Origin: Cystobasidium ongulense
Taxonomy: Eukaryota; Basidiomycota; Cystobasidiomycetes; Cystobasidiales; Cystobasidiaceae
Reading direction: 5' to 3'
Assembly (NCBI GenBank): GCA_022835595.1
Contig: BQUP01000002.1
Coordinates: 1,164,534 to 1,228,533, forward strand
DNA length: 64,000 nt
The notes under the pieces were generated by a model. That model was not told the DNA's origin. It saw nothing but the letters and a program-made list of their open reading frames with translations, and searched no databases. The translations under genes and the position numbers were made by a program. Shown here one piece after another: positions 23,375 through 35,456 of this stretch (the first letter of the stretch is position 1; the number at the start of each line of letters is the position of its first letter).

Positions 23375-24914
23375 TTAGTTGAAGTGCCAGCTGATAGGTA
23401 CTGCAGAAGTAGAGGTCGCGTTAGCTTTGGGAGAGACTAGTCCTTCTTCATTCAGACAGCGAGACTCACGAATGCCCTGGTCGAGGCTGCCTAATGCCTG
23501 GAAAAGACCAGTTGAGAGGTCAAGGGAGTGGTAGGTGGCGCAGCCGGGGCAGGCATCAGCTACGACAGCTTGTGCTGTAGCTCCAGTAGCGGTGTTCGTG
23601 ATGGTCAAAGCTGAAGAAGGATTTCATTGCATCAGTCACGTGCACAGGAGACTGGACTGGATTAGAGTGTACTTACACTTTCCGCAGTATTGTGATTGCT
23701 GTCCGGTGTTGCCATACTGAAAGACAAGAACGGCAGCATTAGTACGTGAACAGCCAACTCGTGAGCTCGGTTCTTGTTGTTCTGCTCACCATGTCTACTT
23801 GAAGAGCTACGATGTGGTCAGAGTCGGAGTGGTAGATACCGCAAGCGCCTGGGTTACCATTCTGTGTGAACCAGGAAGCCTGTCCAGTGAAGTCACCGGA
23901 GGATCCGCCGCCGTTGTTGCTGGATGGTGCAGGGGCTTGGGAAGATGAAGAACTAGGAGTCCAAGCTGGTTCTGCTGCCTTGCTGGAGGATGGGGTCCAA
24001 GCTGGCTCTGCTGCCTTGCTCGAGGATGGAGTCCAGACTGCTGCTTGCTTCTGGCTTGATTCGCTCCAAACCTTTTCCGATGAGGACGAGGGAGCGGCTT
24101 CAGGAGTCCACTGGCTGCTCGAAGAAGATGGAGCTACCCATTGACTGCTGCTGCTGGGGGTGGCTTCTGGAGTCCAGCTAGAAGACGAAGGTGTCCACTG
24201 GCTGCTGGACGAGCTAGACTTCTTGGAAGATGACTCGGGAGTCCAGGTAGAGCTTGGTGCCTGTTTACTGGAAGTAGCCTTCTTCTTCTCCGAAGATGAT
24301 GAAGACTCGGTTTCGACATCCTTGTCTTCGTAGCTGAGCTTCTTCTCGTAGTCGCGGAGAGATCCAAGCTTGGCTACGACCTTATTGTTCTGGTATTCAG
24401 GGTTGAACACAGCGTAGCTGGCTAGCTGGCATGCTGCTGGGAATTTATCGTCTGAATCCTTGTCGGCCAGTCGTGGACGGCAGCACGTGCCGTAGAACTC
24501 GGCTTTCTGGTCTGCATCCGAGCATCCAATAGCCATGTATCGGAAGTGGAAATGACTAGTAAATGGCAGAAGAAGGGTCAGTTGAGGTGGTCTGAAAGCT
24601 TTAGGAGGCTCATAGAACCTACTCATATGGCTCGAGAAGGGTTGCATTGTAGCCTTTAGGGGCATCCTCGTGCTGAACGACAAGGAAGCCGTCGTTGGCA
24701 TTGACAACCGCCCGTCGGAAAAGGGAGATGGTGTGTCTAACGTAGCGATAACAAGTCGAACACCATGTTATTAATATCAGCGTTCTGCACTCTAATGCGG
24801 TGCTATAAATCGATCATGCGAGGCATGCAACAAGACTTACGGGATAGGACGAGCCTCAGAGACTGCTGAAAGGGCAAGGACCGCAACGGTCGATAGTGCA
24901 GAGAAAGCGGGCAT
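23375..24914 (-). CDS. Secreted Ser-rich protein with C-terminal double-psi beta-barrel (barwin/expansin-like)
   Basis: Six exons (24841-24914, 24623-24736, 23790-24555, 23677-23716, 23470-23610, 23375-23400) sum to 1161 nt, or 386 aa. A signal peptide is clear in MPAFSALSTVAVLALSAVSEA. A globular N-terminal part holds Cys pairs (IGCSDADQKAEFYGTCCRPR). It is followed by about 130 residues of Ser-rich linker with repeated WTPSS/WTPE motifs, probably O-mannosylated. The C-terminal domain is a double-psi beta-barrel: GQASWFTQNGNPGACGIYH, TNTATGATAQAVVADACPGC, HSLDLSTGLFQALG, ending in PISWHFN. The DPBB Asp in VVADACPGC is kept. Such proteins bind or loosen wall polysaccharide outside the cell; enzyme activity cannot be told from sequence. 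The N-terminal part with its CC motif was not assigned. Confidence 0.85.
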
Positions 24915-25929
24915 CTTGAATGTGTGTGTGGAAGGGTGATTGGAAGGTAATGAATGTAGTCGCCTGGGTTGGCAGTGTCTTTAGGTGTAATGAATGTGGG
25001 GTCGCGTTGAGCGTCGGTGTTGATTCTAAAAAGGCGGGTAGAGGTAGAACGAGGAAGAGCTTCTGAAGTGAGAACTTGCACACTTGTCGAGAACCTGCTC
25101 GTTCACTGTAGATAGATGAAATGAATGTATAGTTGTTGATGGTCAAGAAGCAGAAAGCAGGGAGAAGCAACAAACATAAACAAAAGTCAGTCGCGCGCAG
25201 CAACCCTCGAAATATTCGTGACGCCCGAGGAAAAGTCATCAGTTCCTGCCAGAATTTCTGAGCGCATCGGGGTTCTCTTTCATTAGCTTTTCGTTCCGAT
25301 TTTGTAATGAAGAGGCTTTTAATTTGTAGTGTACGGTAATTAGTACAAGTAGGTTCGTAATTGCCGAGTGCCCCTGTTTTTCTGGATTTTACTGTTCTTT
25401 TTAGGCGTGCCTTTTATCGATCATTTGTTGCCTCGAATGCCAGTCGCGTGCCCGAAGAAAGTAAACAACGCGTAGATTGCCATGCTCTAGACCGCTATGC
25501 CGGTTAATGCTCTTTGACAGCCATGTTGGCCTTCGCTATAGATCCTCTCATACTCTATTGACGGGCTCGACGATGTTCGGGCCATCTGTTGCGAGACTTG
25601 TTCGCCACAACCTCAGAGTGGGGGGCATGTGGCCTGCACAGAGTAAGGATGGTGTCTGCTTTCACCATGATGTCTCGTAGCTACAGTACCTCGTTTGTAC
25701 AGGTCGCTCCGGAAGCATTCTTGCCGTTGCGCCGTGCCTGCTTGTAGCTGGCTCGTCCCGAAACTGAAGCGGAGGATAACGTCGATGTGGGCAGCCACGA
25801 GTACGATGCCTGACAGAGCGAGGGACTTTCAAGTGTACAAACTTGTTGAAGCGGTTTTGAAGCCTAATATGTCCTTTTCGCTGTCGTTGTTTTCTGTTCT
25901 GCGTAAAGGCCCGAAGCCGGATCGGCAGA
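24915..25929. other. Intergenic: DPBB gene promoter and IMPACT-gene terminator
   Basis: About 1.0 kb with an A/T-rich core at about 25290-25410. Small open frames show no recognisable domain. Confidence 0.5.
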
Positions 25930-26864
25930 TTACCCTGTCGTCTTGCTTGTCGTCTTTGTCGATAGTTCAGGGAGTTCTTCGTCTTCCTCAGCTTGTATCT
26001 TTTCGATTCTAGACTTCAGATTTTTCAGTCTCATATCCCTAGCGACCATTAACCTCTTCGCTTTTGCTAGGTCTACGCCGTTGTACTCTGGCTTGTCAGG
26101 TGACGTAGTTGGTAGCTTGCCTTCTAATCTGTTGAGCTTTCCCAAAAGGGTCGCAATCTCATCATCCTTGGATATGAGCGTCTTTTGCAAGGTCTGTAGC
26201 TCTTCCGCATCTCGGAAACGATACAGTGCCTCGAGGGTTACTTTTGATATGTCATTGAAGCGGCGTGGCCCGAGCATTGTTCCTGATTATACCACTGGGT
26301 CAGCTATGAGAGAAAGGATGTGAGAGCTGCATGAATATAGATATACCTCCAAACCATCGGCTGACGACTACAACTACATCGACTGCACCGTGGGCCAAGG
26401 TATCAACGATAGTCATGCCCGCTCGATTCTCGCCGTCATCCTCGCGATATGTTTTGACTTCGAAGTCTTCTTCTTTCAGACCAGATCTGCCAGGTTTGAG
26501 AGTGAGTATGCGCTGTAAGTCCAATCAAGTTTCAGTTTTGTAGTATGTTACGCTTCATGAGGGCGGGTGCTCCGCTTACAGCTCCATGAGCCGTGTGACT
26601 TGGAGGATCATCCCTGAATTGGCTATTGGCAACTTCGAGAACGTAATTCCGCAGCTTTGCGATATCCTGAGGAGACTCGGCAGCAGCAGCCCAAGCCAAG
26701 AATGTAGAGTCGGCGTCGTGTAAAGGATCAGACTGGCCAAAACATGCTGGTGGCTTCGGCAGGGAAACGGACAACCAGCTGTCGAGCGGCTTGGTGCCTG
26801 TGTTGGGCTTCTTCGATGTTGAAGATGAGTCGCCTTGCGACGAAGATGTGCGCTTCAGTGACAT
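25930..26864 (-). CDS. IMPACT/YIH1-domain (UPF0029) protein with C-terminal coiled coil
   Basis: Three exons (26580-26864, 26347-26512, 25930-26282) sum to 804 nt, or 267 aa. The IMPACT fold is seen in DADSTFLAWAAAAESPQDI, REDDGENRAGMTIVDTL and VVVVVSRWFGGTMLGPRRFN; the last is the family signature, with the intron inside the FGG-T junction. Known members (yeast Yih1, mammalian IMPACT) carry an N-terminal RWD domain that binds Gcn1 and damps Gcn2. Here the N-terminus is only about 50 Ser/Lys-rich residues with no RWD. Instead, after the domain a heptad-rich stretch (AEELQTLQKTLISKDDEIAT) and a charged tail follow. So this is the YigZ-like half with a coiled coil, and a role in Gcn2 control cannot be assumed. 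Confidence 0.85.
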
Positions 26865-27817
26865 TGCTGCTGTTGTATCTGTGCAAAGAAGCAACTTGTG
26901 ATTGACAGGAGATTAAAGCGGATGATCGAAAGAGGCAGTCACCAGCGAGCCGTCTTGACTGCAGCTCTTCTCTCCACTACACGCAGTATCGGTTGCGGGG
27001 GTACGACACAGTCCAGAATTGATGTCGCTCACGCTGTCTGGATCTCTTGTACCCGTGGAAACAGCCAAGGAGACAACTGTATAATGACGAGTCGAAGAAC
27101 AGTGTTGTAAGCTTTGCGTATCGCGCACCAGCGGGCGCAACAGAATGTGCTACAGACTACAGAAGTGATACCTCGCACTGATTGAGGGGACTCTATCGCC
27201 GGCTTGCGATAATTTCAATCACGTTGCATAACCAATGTCCAAGCGCCTCTTCTGCACGTGCAGGCAAGAAAGGATGAAGCGAACACGTCGAATGTAGCTG
27301 GGACCCCTGCATGTAACAAGCATACATATTGTAGAATGTCGACTCTCGTTCCCGCGGTGACTGGGATTGCTCTCAAGCTCAGCTAAGGAAACATTCCAAT
27401 GTCAGTAGCTTTGAGATAAATTAGCATATTCTCATCTTCGAGATGCGTAGGATTTATTGGTAATTGACACGGCATTGCTACATCTGGTTTCCGCCCCTTT
27501 TCTACATAGCACACACGCACGCAGGTCATTGCGTTAAAGATTCGACACCGAATTTGAAAAATGGAACGCTTCTAGGCGTCAAGAAGATATGAGATGGATA
27601 TACCCACGATGCGTACCGCACAGCGATATAATTATCAAGGACTAAATGCTGTCCCGACGAGGCACAGCTAAGAAAACGAAAAGAGTATGCAGATATTGAG
27701 GAAGCGAGAGTTGTATCTAGACTGCCAGTTAATTTTAACCGGAACGACTTGTTTGGTGTCGACGAATGTATGATTGCATTGCGTTGCTTGAAAGAATTTT
27801 CGTGCATTCTTCTTCTT
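26865..27817. other. Intergenic, about 0.95 kb
   Basis: This holds the IMPACT-gene promoter and, at the left-hand side of the next minus-strand gene, its terminator. No coding potential was recognised. Confidence 0.5.
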
Positions 27818-28722
27818 CTAGGCAGAACCACCTTTAATATCATCGACGAGCAAGTGTAGAACCTGTTCAATGCTTTCGTCGCCAGCGTCGTCGTGAGAGT
27901 GAGCGGTCGTCTCTGTAGTCGAGGAGCCAAAGGCTGTAGCAGATGGAGCAGCCTGACTGGTGCTTGTTGCTGGCTTCTCGCCTCCATCGGTAGATGTAGC
28001 TTGCTGACGACTAGGCTGCAAGATCCAGCCGCCAGAGGAGGAGGATGTTGCTTCGGGATCCACACTTGACATGTCGCCTGTCGGTGCACCAGAATTGGGA
28101 TCGTGTGAAATGCCGAATGGTTGCTGTACTTCGGAATAGACGTCTCCCTCGAGATACTCTTCGGCCACAAGTGCTAGAAGACCGCGAACATGAGCTAACA
28201 GTATTCGCTTGGACGGGAGAAATTACTCGAAAAGCAAGGGCTTACTGTAGTTGCCGTCTGGAACCTGCTCGTATGCAATGTTCAGCGTAGCATTGACGTA
28301 CCAACTGTTGTAGAAGGTGATATTGGAAGCGAGCTGTTGAAGGTGTCCCAAGGGTGGAGAATTTAGCGCATGTTTTGGAGCTGTAGTCCTTTGCGCTTAC
28401 CGTGTAAGTTTCGTTGCCATTGACCAGCCTGACTGTCATTGTCGTTTCATACGCTCGTTCGCCATTGCGGTACTGGAACGCCACGGTATCGTTTAGAGAA
28501 CCATTCGCGCGCAGGACATAGTCAGGTTCGGGCGCCATGATCTCGCTGAAGTGGGGAGCCTGTCACAAAGAACATCGCATGGAATAAGCACGATGGTTCA
28601 GCGGGACAAGAACGATGCAGCCTCACCCGAGGGTCCAGAAAGTGTGGGAGCGCAGCGGCTCTGCATCTCGCAACAAAAGCAGCCGCAGCCGAGCAGGCGA
28701 AGAGAGCGTGTAGATTGTGCAT
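27818..28722 (-). CDS. Secreted or lumenal glycoprotein, unknown
   Basis: Four exons (28627-28722, 28401-28559, 28246-28333, 27818-28173) sum to 699 nt, or 232 aa. The first exon gives a signal peptide, MHNLHALFACSAAAAFVARC. The next two form a beta-rich domain with five N-glycosylation sequons (NGSL, NDTV, NETY, NITF, NATL) around VAFQYRNGERAYETTM, TFYNSWYVNATLNIAYEQ and GNYTLVAEEYLEGDVY. The rest is Ser/Thr/Ala-rich and disordered (SSVDPEATSSSSGGW to DESIEQVLHLLVDDIKGG) with no clear GPI signal or membrane helix. A shorter model starting at MAPEPDYVLR would lose the signal peptide; the exon 1 splice is canonical and in phase, so the longer form is preferred. The family was not recognised. 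Confidence 0.7.
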
Positions 28723-29421
28723 GTTGGCGGTAGGAGGCGAGTATGGTCTTGATGGCGCGTGGAGGGACTGCCACTGCTGTCTTATTCTGTTCTGTTCCGT
28801 CGTCTTCTCGTCCTGCAGTCTTGTCCTTCTCGTCTTGATGAGCGGTGAAGCCAGTCGACCGGCTCAAAACACAGAGCGTAAGGTGTGTTTACGAATGACG
28901 GTGGTGCGTATACTAACGCTAACCCGATGACGCTTCTTGCTCTTGTTTGCCTTGTGAATGCTTTCAGCCTGATGCCCGCCGGTGTCACTCAAACTCAAAG
29001 AAGCGTCGAGCTTGAATCAGGCGCGGGACATGTTCTTCTTTTTCTCGAGCGAAATCTAGAGCAGCGCCGTTCCTATGGGCCAGCTTGTCAACAGACATTG
29101 CACGACCTACAGACTGACACCTTCGACATGCTTTGCAAGCTCTCACAGGCTTCTCATGGCCGCTCGTCTTTGCACGTGCAAGCCCGAGTGGCAACGACCG
29201 GCCCTCGTTCTCAACGACGAAGGAGCTTCCTGATTTAGAGGCAGTTCCACAAAGCTGCGCAAGGAATTCCAAATGCTTCAACGTAGAAACCTGTATGCTT
29301 GTCATTACTTCAAAGTCTCCCTTTTGCTACATCACAGAACACTTCGCGACAAGAAGAGCTTTCATCTACACCAAAAGGTCTACTTCAAAAGTCCATAATC
29401 TTTCCCATCTGTTTTGAAAAG
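28723..29421. other. Intergenic, about 0.7 kb
   Basis: Promoter side of the glycoprotein gene and terminator side of VPS35. The open frames overlap each other on both strands and show nothing recognisable. Confidence 0.5.
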
Positions 29422-32400
29422 CTAACTCAGGCCCATTTTGATCAACGAGCCAACTAGATCAACCTCATTAAACGATTTCCCAATGCCATTGAACTCGACA
29501 CCATTAGCCGCGATAGCGGTCTCTTTCCTGCTATGGATGTATGCCAGTGTGGATCTGAAATGCTGAACGACCGCATCTGGATGAAGTGGGCCTTCTATCA
29601 AACCTGAAGTTGCGTTCGAGGCTGTTGGGTGGACATCTGACGCGTGAAGGTTATCAATGTTGCCAGTGATGAGCTCAATGAGACTGTTGATGTGCTTAGG
29701 AGTGATCTGTACATCGCCAAACAGTCAGCTTGAACGCGTCGGGCACAGGGACCTTTCCCATCAGGACTTCACTTACGGCTTCGACCTGCTTTTCGAAATA
29801 GTAGGTATACTGATCTAGCGCATCAACGTATAAAGCGACAGTAGTCAACTCGTCAATACAATTCGTCGCTATCCTAAGAGCCTTCTGAAGGCATTCCAGT
29901 ACTCTCTTTCCATCTTTGACCAGTTCGTTCTTTCCTCTAGCCTCACCGCCAGCAGTTTCAGTCTGCCACCATAGGTGACTAGCCGCCATGACCGCAGTAG
30001 CTTGATGTCCCTTCTTGAGTAGCTTGGATCCATGCAATGCTGCTTTTGTGATCAGCGTGTCATAATTATCCCCACTGAAGACGCGTGCTTGTTGTAATGT
30101 TTGAATGATCAGAGTAACAGCTTGCAATTGAGCGCGTGATTCGGAGATTGATTCCTCGTAGATTGTGAAAGCTTGCACTGCGAACTCGTACGCTAGTTCT
30201 TCTAGCTCCGACTCGTCAGCTGCTTGTAATGCAAGCAGGTATAATCGCAAGCAGACGTCCGATGAATCTGAAGGCGAGTTATAAAGGGTTGATATGACTT
30301 GATGAATAAATCTGAACAATATTGATGCTTTCGCCATGCTTCCATCCGCATCTTCCTCCTCGTCATCTTCGGTCTTGCCGCCATCTCCCTTTGGTGATTT
30401 CGGCGGGGGTGTAGCAGCCAGAGCTCTCGCCCTTTTCCTCCTTGCCAGTTTGATTGCGGAAACAATGAGGGGAGGGAACGTCCATCTGATTCTATCACCT
30501 CCTTCAGCCAGCTCAGATCGAGCAGTCTGTAGCAATTTGAACTGAACCTCGTCATCATTAGATGTGAACAAATGAACCAAGCGGGCTATCCAGCCTTGCT
30601 CCTCTGCCATCTCTTGTAGATCTTGAATTTGACTTCCTCTCGAACTGTATCCCCGTGCCATTGGTCCTCTGCCATTATTGTTCATGCCTCCGCCGACACC
30701 CGCATGCGCATTCGGGAATTGAGTAGGCATACCTATACTTGCGTCTTTTTGGTCTCGTACTAGTACATGACACAGGTCGAGTACACCTTTCACTTCTTCA
30801 GGAGTGGATATGACAATCTCTCGCTTAAGAATGCTGGACACTATGGCATGGCCTATCGAACGACGGGATGTATATGGCTGAATCTGGAGAATGGCGGTGT
30901 ATGTGGGGATGTGGAGGAGATCGAGAGGGGTCTTGTATGCATTAATTGGAGCTACAAGCAAAGCGAGTAGGTTTTGTACAGTCGTCGGATGGTGTAAGTC
31001 GGCACTATGCATGCAAGATGTGAGCTCCACTTCACGCTGATACTGCTCCTCAGGCTTGCGATTCTTGCCTAAGCTTACCTGTTATGATATTCGTCAACTT
31101 TGCCTTTAGCAAAAGTCAAGACTTGATCCACATAATCTATCCTATCAGGGTAGCAGGATAGCGATAACCCGATCAACGAGACCAACAGAGCCGTCACGTC
31201 TTGAATTGTTAGATCAGGTCTAGCCCTAATCAATTCGACGACTTGATGCCAGAACACCTCGAACAATTTGACATCTTCAGGTATTCCCCTGTATTTCTTA
31301 ACTTCAGACACCTTAGGTTTAGCTGTTGTTTGGTTAGTTTCACTCTGCTCTGTCTTCTCAGCCCCTGTCGTGCCGTTTTCAGTGGCTTTCTCTGACTCTT
31401 GGCCGTTTGTGGATGGCTTTTCGCTATCTTGTTGAGTCGGTGAGGTTGGTCCTTCTGCTGTCCCGTCTGTCTTTTCCGACTCATCGACTTTAGCTGGCGT
31501 CGGTGGCGGAACATTGGCAGCTTCCACTGATTCATTCTCCGCTTCACGAGCTGCATACGCAGCTAGCTTGTCAAGAAGCGCTATGACTATTGTCTTGATG
31601 TTCACGCGCGGATGCAATTGTGCTGTGGCTGTAAGGAATGGTCCAAGTGTCCGTAGATGGAATTCGTCGGGGAAGACCTAATCCGAAGAAAATCACAGAG
31701 CTGGACGTAAGTCAACATCGATGATGATGCTAGGAGGAGTACTTACCTGAATGACCACTTCCATAAGGTATTCCTGTGCGATTACATCCTTGCAGTTGAC
31801 GACTTGTTCCAAGATAGCAGGCAATATAATCCGTCTGTACATGTCCAAGTCGACGCCTTCGAGTTGAGATAATCGAACGAGGTTCATTCCCACTAATATG
31901 CGTAGTTCTTTACGTTCCATTTCGCGCTTTTCGCGATCACGTGAGAGACCTTGATGTTGCAGCCTGACCCACAACTTGTTCATTTCAACGAAGTTGGTAA
32001 GTACGAATCCAAGGGAGTCATAGAGGTTGCCTTCGGGGCTAATAAGGGCAAGCAGATTAGATTAGGTTCCAAGTAGGAGCAGGATAGTTGCTGCCGGCTT
32101 ACCCTTGAGAATCGCCTATCGGCAACTTGTCCCTAACCATGCCAGACAGGTAATGTCTCAGGAACATGCCTCTGATGGGCGATTGAACACCTTTGCACAT
32201 CTCCATCAGGTCCCGCATGATTTCTTTGACTGGTGCTTCTGGAGTGCCCATATACACCGCACCGACGGTGACCATGAGGTATAGACGGGGTACGATGTTG
32301 CCGGCATATTGGACTAGCTCGTACAGGTCGGCGAGATGCTGTTTGCCCGAGATATGGCTGTCTAGGAGGAAGGATGAGAGATATCTGAGCCCATCTGAGA

Positions 32401-32690
32401 CTGCAATGTCTATTCTCGCGTAAATGATGCATGGACATTATCGACAGCGCGGAGAACCCAGGTTATCATCAGCATGGCTTTGCCCTAATGGCGAAGAGCA
32501 CAGAAGGACACGTACACAGCTCAAAATACATCTTCGGGGAGAGGGAAGAGGTTCTCAACTCAGACAACAGCGTGGAAGCGGCCTTGAGAGCATCCATGAT
32601 GCTATCGTCCTGAAGGCTGCGGCGCATCAGGGCGAGCTGGGTCTTTACGTTTGCCAGCCCTTCGGCGAGTGTGGTGGGTGTTGTGTCCAT
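29422..32690 (-). CDS. VPS35: Retromer subunit Vps35
   Basis: This is the cargo-binding core of retromer, acting on endosomes in retrieval of sorting receptors to the Golgi. Six exons (32518-32690, 32103-32414, 31747-32038, 31079-31677, 29777-31004, 29422-29706) sum to 2889 nt, or 962 aa. Hallmarks are [20 protein letters not shown] and LSPKMYFEL; the Vps26-contacting stretch [39 protein letters not shown]; and [20 protein letters not shown]. The C-terminal Vps29-binding solenoid ends [19 protein letters not shown]...IKMGLS. Two low-complexity insertions are unusual in length: about 75 Glu/Thr/Ser-rich residues at about 31300-31545, before [13 protein letters not shown], and a shorter [20 protein letters not shown] at about 30340-30410. 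No signs of decay. Confidence 0.95.
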
Positions 32691-33302
32691 TCTGAATAGC
32701 GACCTTGTTCACGATGGGACGAGTCTCTGCTGTCCTTTCCTGCCTCGAAGTGCGCCCTCAATGCCTCGCAGCTGGCTGGCTTGCCTTCGTCACCCGCTGC
32801 CTCGCACCAGCCAAGCGCACAGGCGACTCGACCCGATGGCAGTGCACGAGCGTGGACCAGTTCTTGAGCAAGCGGTGGACACAGTCGTAGATAGACAGCG
32901 GCGAGTGTGCTTGAGCAGAGCGAGCGCAGTGCCTCGAGCGCGAGGCCTTGACACTTGTCGATGATCGAACAGGCCAACAGCGTGACAAGATATGGCTGCA
33001 GCTTTCCTCCCCTGCACTTGGTCGAGAGAGCCAGCTCTGTAGATCACACAGACCACTTGCATACTTGATTCAACGTGCAGCTCTATCAAGTGCGTCGTCT
33101 AGCTCGCGCTGCCGCTGCTCTGCCTTTGCCACCATCACGCTGAGACCCAGAGCAAGTGTAGAGAAACTGTACTTGACTGCACACCAGCTATCGTACACCG
33201 CTCCCTCGAACTGATACCTTGAAGATGTGCCTAATACACTGCTTCCATTAGCCTTCCCCCATGGCTCCTTAGCAGTCCCAGTACCGCGGCCAGTCCGTCA
33301 AT
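32691..33302. promoter_or_regulatory. Shared upstream region of VPS35 and the CaaX-protein gene
   Basis: A 612-bp divergent intergenic region that must drive both genes. It is relatively GC-rich, so it carries several open frames on both strands, none with a recognisable domain. Confidence 0.55.
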
Positions 33303-35129
33303 ATGCAGCAAGACGTGCACAACAGCACAGACATGCGCGTGTCTGCCATTCCATTGACGCCAGTGAGGACAAGAGACCGGGAACGAAGCAATGGATACCA
33401 TGTAGACCACAGCACACCTATCCAGTATGGCACGTCGGCCAGGAGCGCAGCCAGTGCTCCCAGATTCGAAGATATCATGAATGAACGGCCGGACCCATCT
33501 GCAATGTACCATCAATCGCTCCCGGAAGACCATCTCGAGGACATTCTCACGTCAGGACCACCTTCTCGTTGCCCTCATAACGAAATGAGCTGACTTTTCT
33601 CGCTGCTCAGCCTCCCTATCGCTGCTGAACTCAAGTCTCGTCGCTCTAAAGCATCCCTGGCAGCGTCTGATCGAACTACTTCGACAACAGCCTTCCCAAG
33701 TTCATCGACACAAAGTACAAGGCGGCAGGGAGCTGTATCAGCTACCAATATACATGGAGATGGTGCTCGGGATCAAGCGGATATGTATAACCCCAACAAA
33801 CGGAATGAAAGCCTTAGGAAACGCTCCAAAAGCAGTCCTATGCGCGCCGACTCGCCGAACTCTAGCCTTGTCGACCTATCTTCCCCTCCTCTACCCAATG
33901 ATTATGACATCCCACCTAATCAATCCGTATCGTTCAACTCCACGAATGATAGAAAGACAAAGACGCCTGCTTTGAGCCCTTCGAGCCGTAACTATCCGCC
34001 TCAAACACCTCCAAGCACTTCCTCCTCAAAGCTTCGAAATCGAGCGGTAACTAACAATGTTGCCAATAGCAATACACGCAAATTACCGCACCTGAATGGA
34101 AGTGCTAGTGGTTCCCGACGTCCTCTACAGGCTACCAACACTTCATCGAGCCGTCAAGTCTCTACCCCGCTTAAGAAGCCTTCTGCCTCAACTCCGCCTT
34201 CTCGACTGCGATCTTCCTCTACATCACTGCTTTCGAGTTCAATACATCATGACTGGGATGAGAATTCTAAACCTCCATGGCTGGATGAAAGCCCTGCTTA
34301 TTTATATAAATCGGACATAGAAGGCATACAGCCAGGATCATTAGCCGATATCGCACGACATGCACAAGGTCGCTCTCAGACTTCTACCGGAGCCGATGGA
34401 GATGCATCATTCCAAGGCGATACTTCCGTGCGAAGCTGGGACGATGTCATATTACCTGCCGTGGCGAAACAGATCAGAGCGCAGCAGATACTGGAGATGC
34501 AGAAGAATGCTCAGAACCAAAGGAATGGAAATGACGGTCAACTAGTCACGGATTGGGATGCAGATGGAATACCTAGGAAGTGGCAGCGTGTGTCTGGAAA
34601 GAACACAAACATGACCGACCAAGAAGGTTCGCCTGCAGGCGTGTTGGCCAAAGAGCTCTCTTCTGCAGAATCAAGGGCCTTACACTCGCCTGCAAGAGAA
34701 CGACGCCGGACACGCTCGTCAACGTATTCGGAATCACGTTCTGCTGGTAAAGATGAACAACGCTCGTACGCCAATCCTTCACTCTCATCCCGGTATCTTG
34801 GCGTTCAACAAGGGCAACTGTCTGCTGCGGTCGACTCACATACCATGTCGGATGCCAGTAGATCCTCCCATCAAACAGGACGGAAGGAGCTATGGGATCA
34901 TCCTCCACTCGGTTCTACCGGTAATACATCGAGGACCGGGGTCACAGACTTCCAAGTGGAACACAGCTTCGCTGCTCGGGCTGAACCACGGCCACATTCC
35001 TACCTGGATGGACCTGGAGTTCAAGAAACACAAGCTGGACCGAACGAAGAACAGCAGCATTCTGCGCTAAATGAGAGCAAAAATGAAGATGGTCATAAAG
35101 GAGGTTGTTGTAAATGTATAATTATGTAA
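33303..35129 (+). CDS. Low-complexity protein with C-terminal CaaX prenylation box
   Basis: Two exons (33303-33550 and 33611-35129) sum to 1767 nt, or 588 aa. The junction AC|C after LEDIL is in phase and the 60-nt intron has a CTGAC branch site. Most of the protein is Ser/Pro/Asn/Arg-rich and probably disordered. Two denser blocks stand out: PPWLDESPAYLYKSDIEGIQ with SWDDVILPAVAKQIRAQQIL, and VTDWDADGIPRKWQRVSG, which look like conserved binding motifs. The last residues are GGCCKCIIM, a CaaX box with Met last, which favours farnesyltransferase. Two more Cys just upstream are possible palmitoylation sites. Membrane attachment is therefore likely at the plasma membrane or bud cortex. No enzyme domain is seen, and the ATG at 33303 is the first after an upstream stop. 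Confidence 0.8.
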
Positions 35130-35456
35130 ATGCAAAGGAAGGTTGAACGACAGGATACGAGCAGTTTTACGATCAGTCAGAGTAAGTTGAGAAGTAGTCG
35201 TCCTAGCAAAAGCTCTTTGTTCGTTGTATCTATAAATTTCGGGCTTTAACGTGGCGTACATCAGGTTGTCTCGTTCGTGTAATGTCAGAACAGGCCCCGT
35301 TGCAGTAGTGCTGGTCATTGCAATCAAGCACCCGGGAGAAGAAAATTTACATACAGATCGAACATTACATCTACTCGTAGGGTTATGTCCACAGCTAACG
35401 GTGAAATTCGGCTATGCCTCTCTAAGGCAACAATTCTAGCTGAACGGTACTAGGAC
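35130..35456. other. Intergenic between CaaX gene and truncated RPL21 copy
   Basis: A 327-bp spacer. It contains the CaaX-gene terminator and the sequence in front of the RPL21 fragment. It does not match the upstream sequence of the intact RPL21. Confidence 0.55.

Noticed and set aside
31230-31556. 108-codon frame inside VPS35
   Set aside because: It is a shadow frame over the low-complexity insertion of Vps35.
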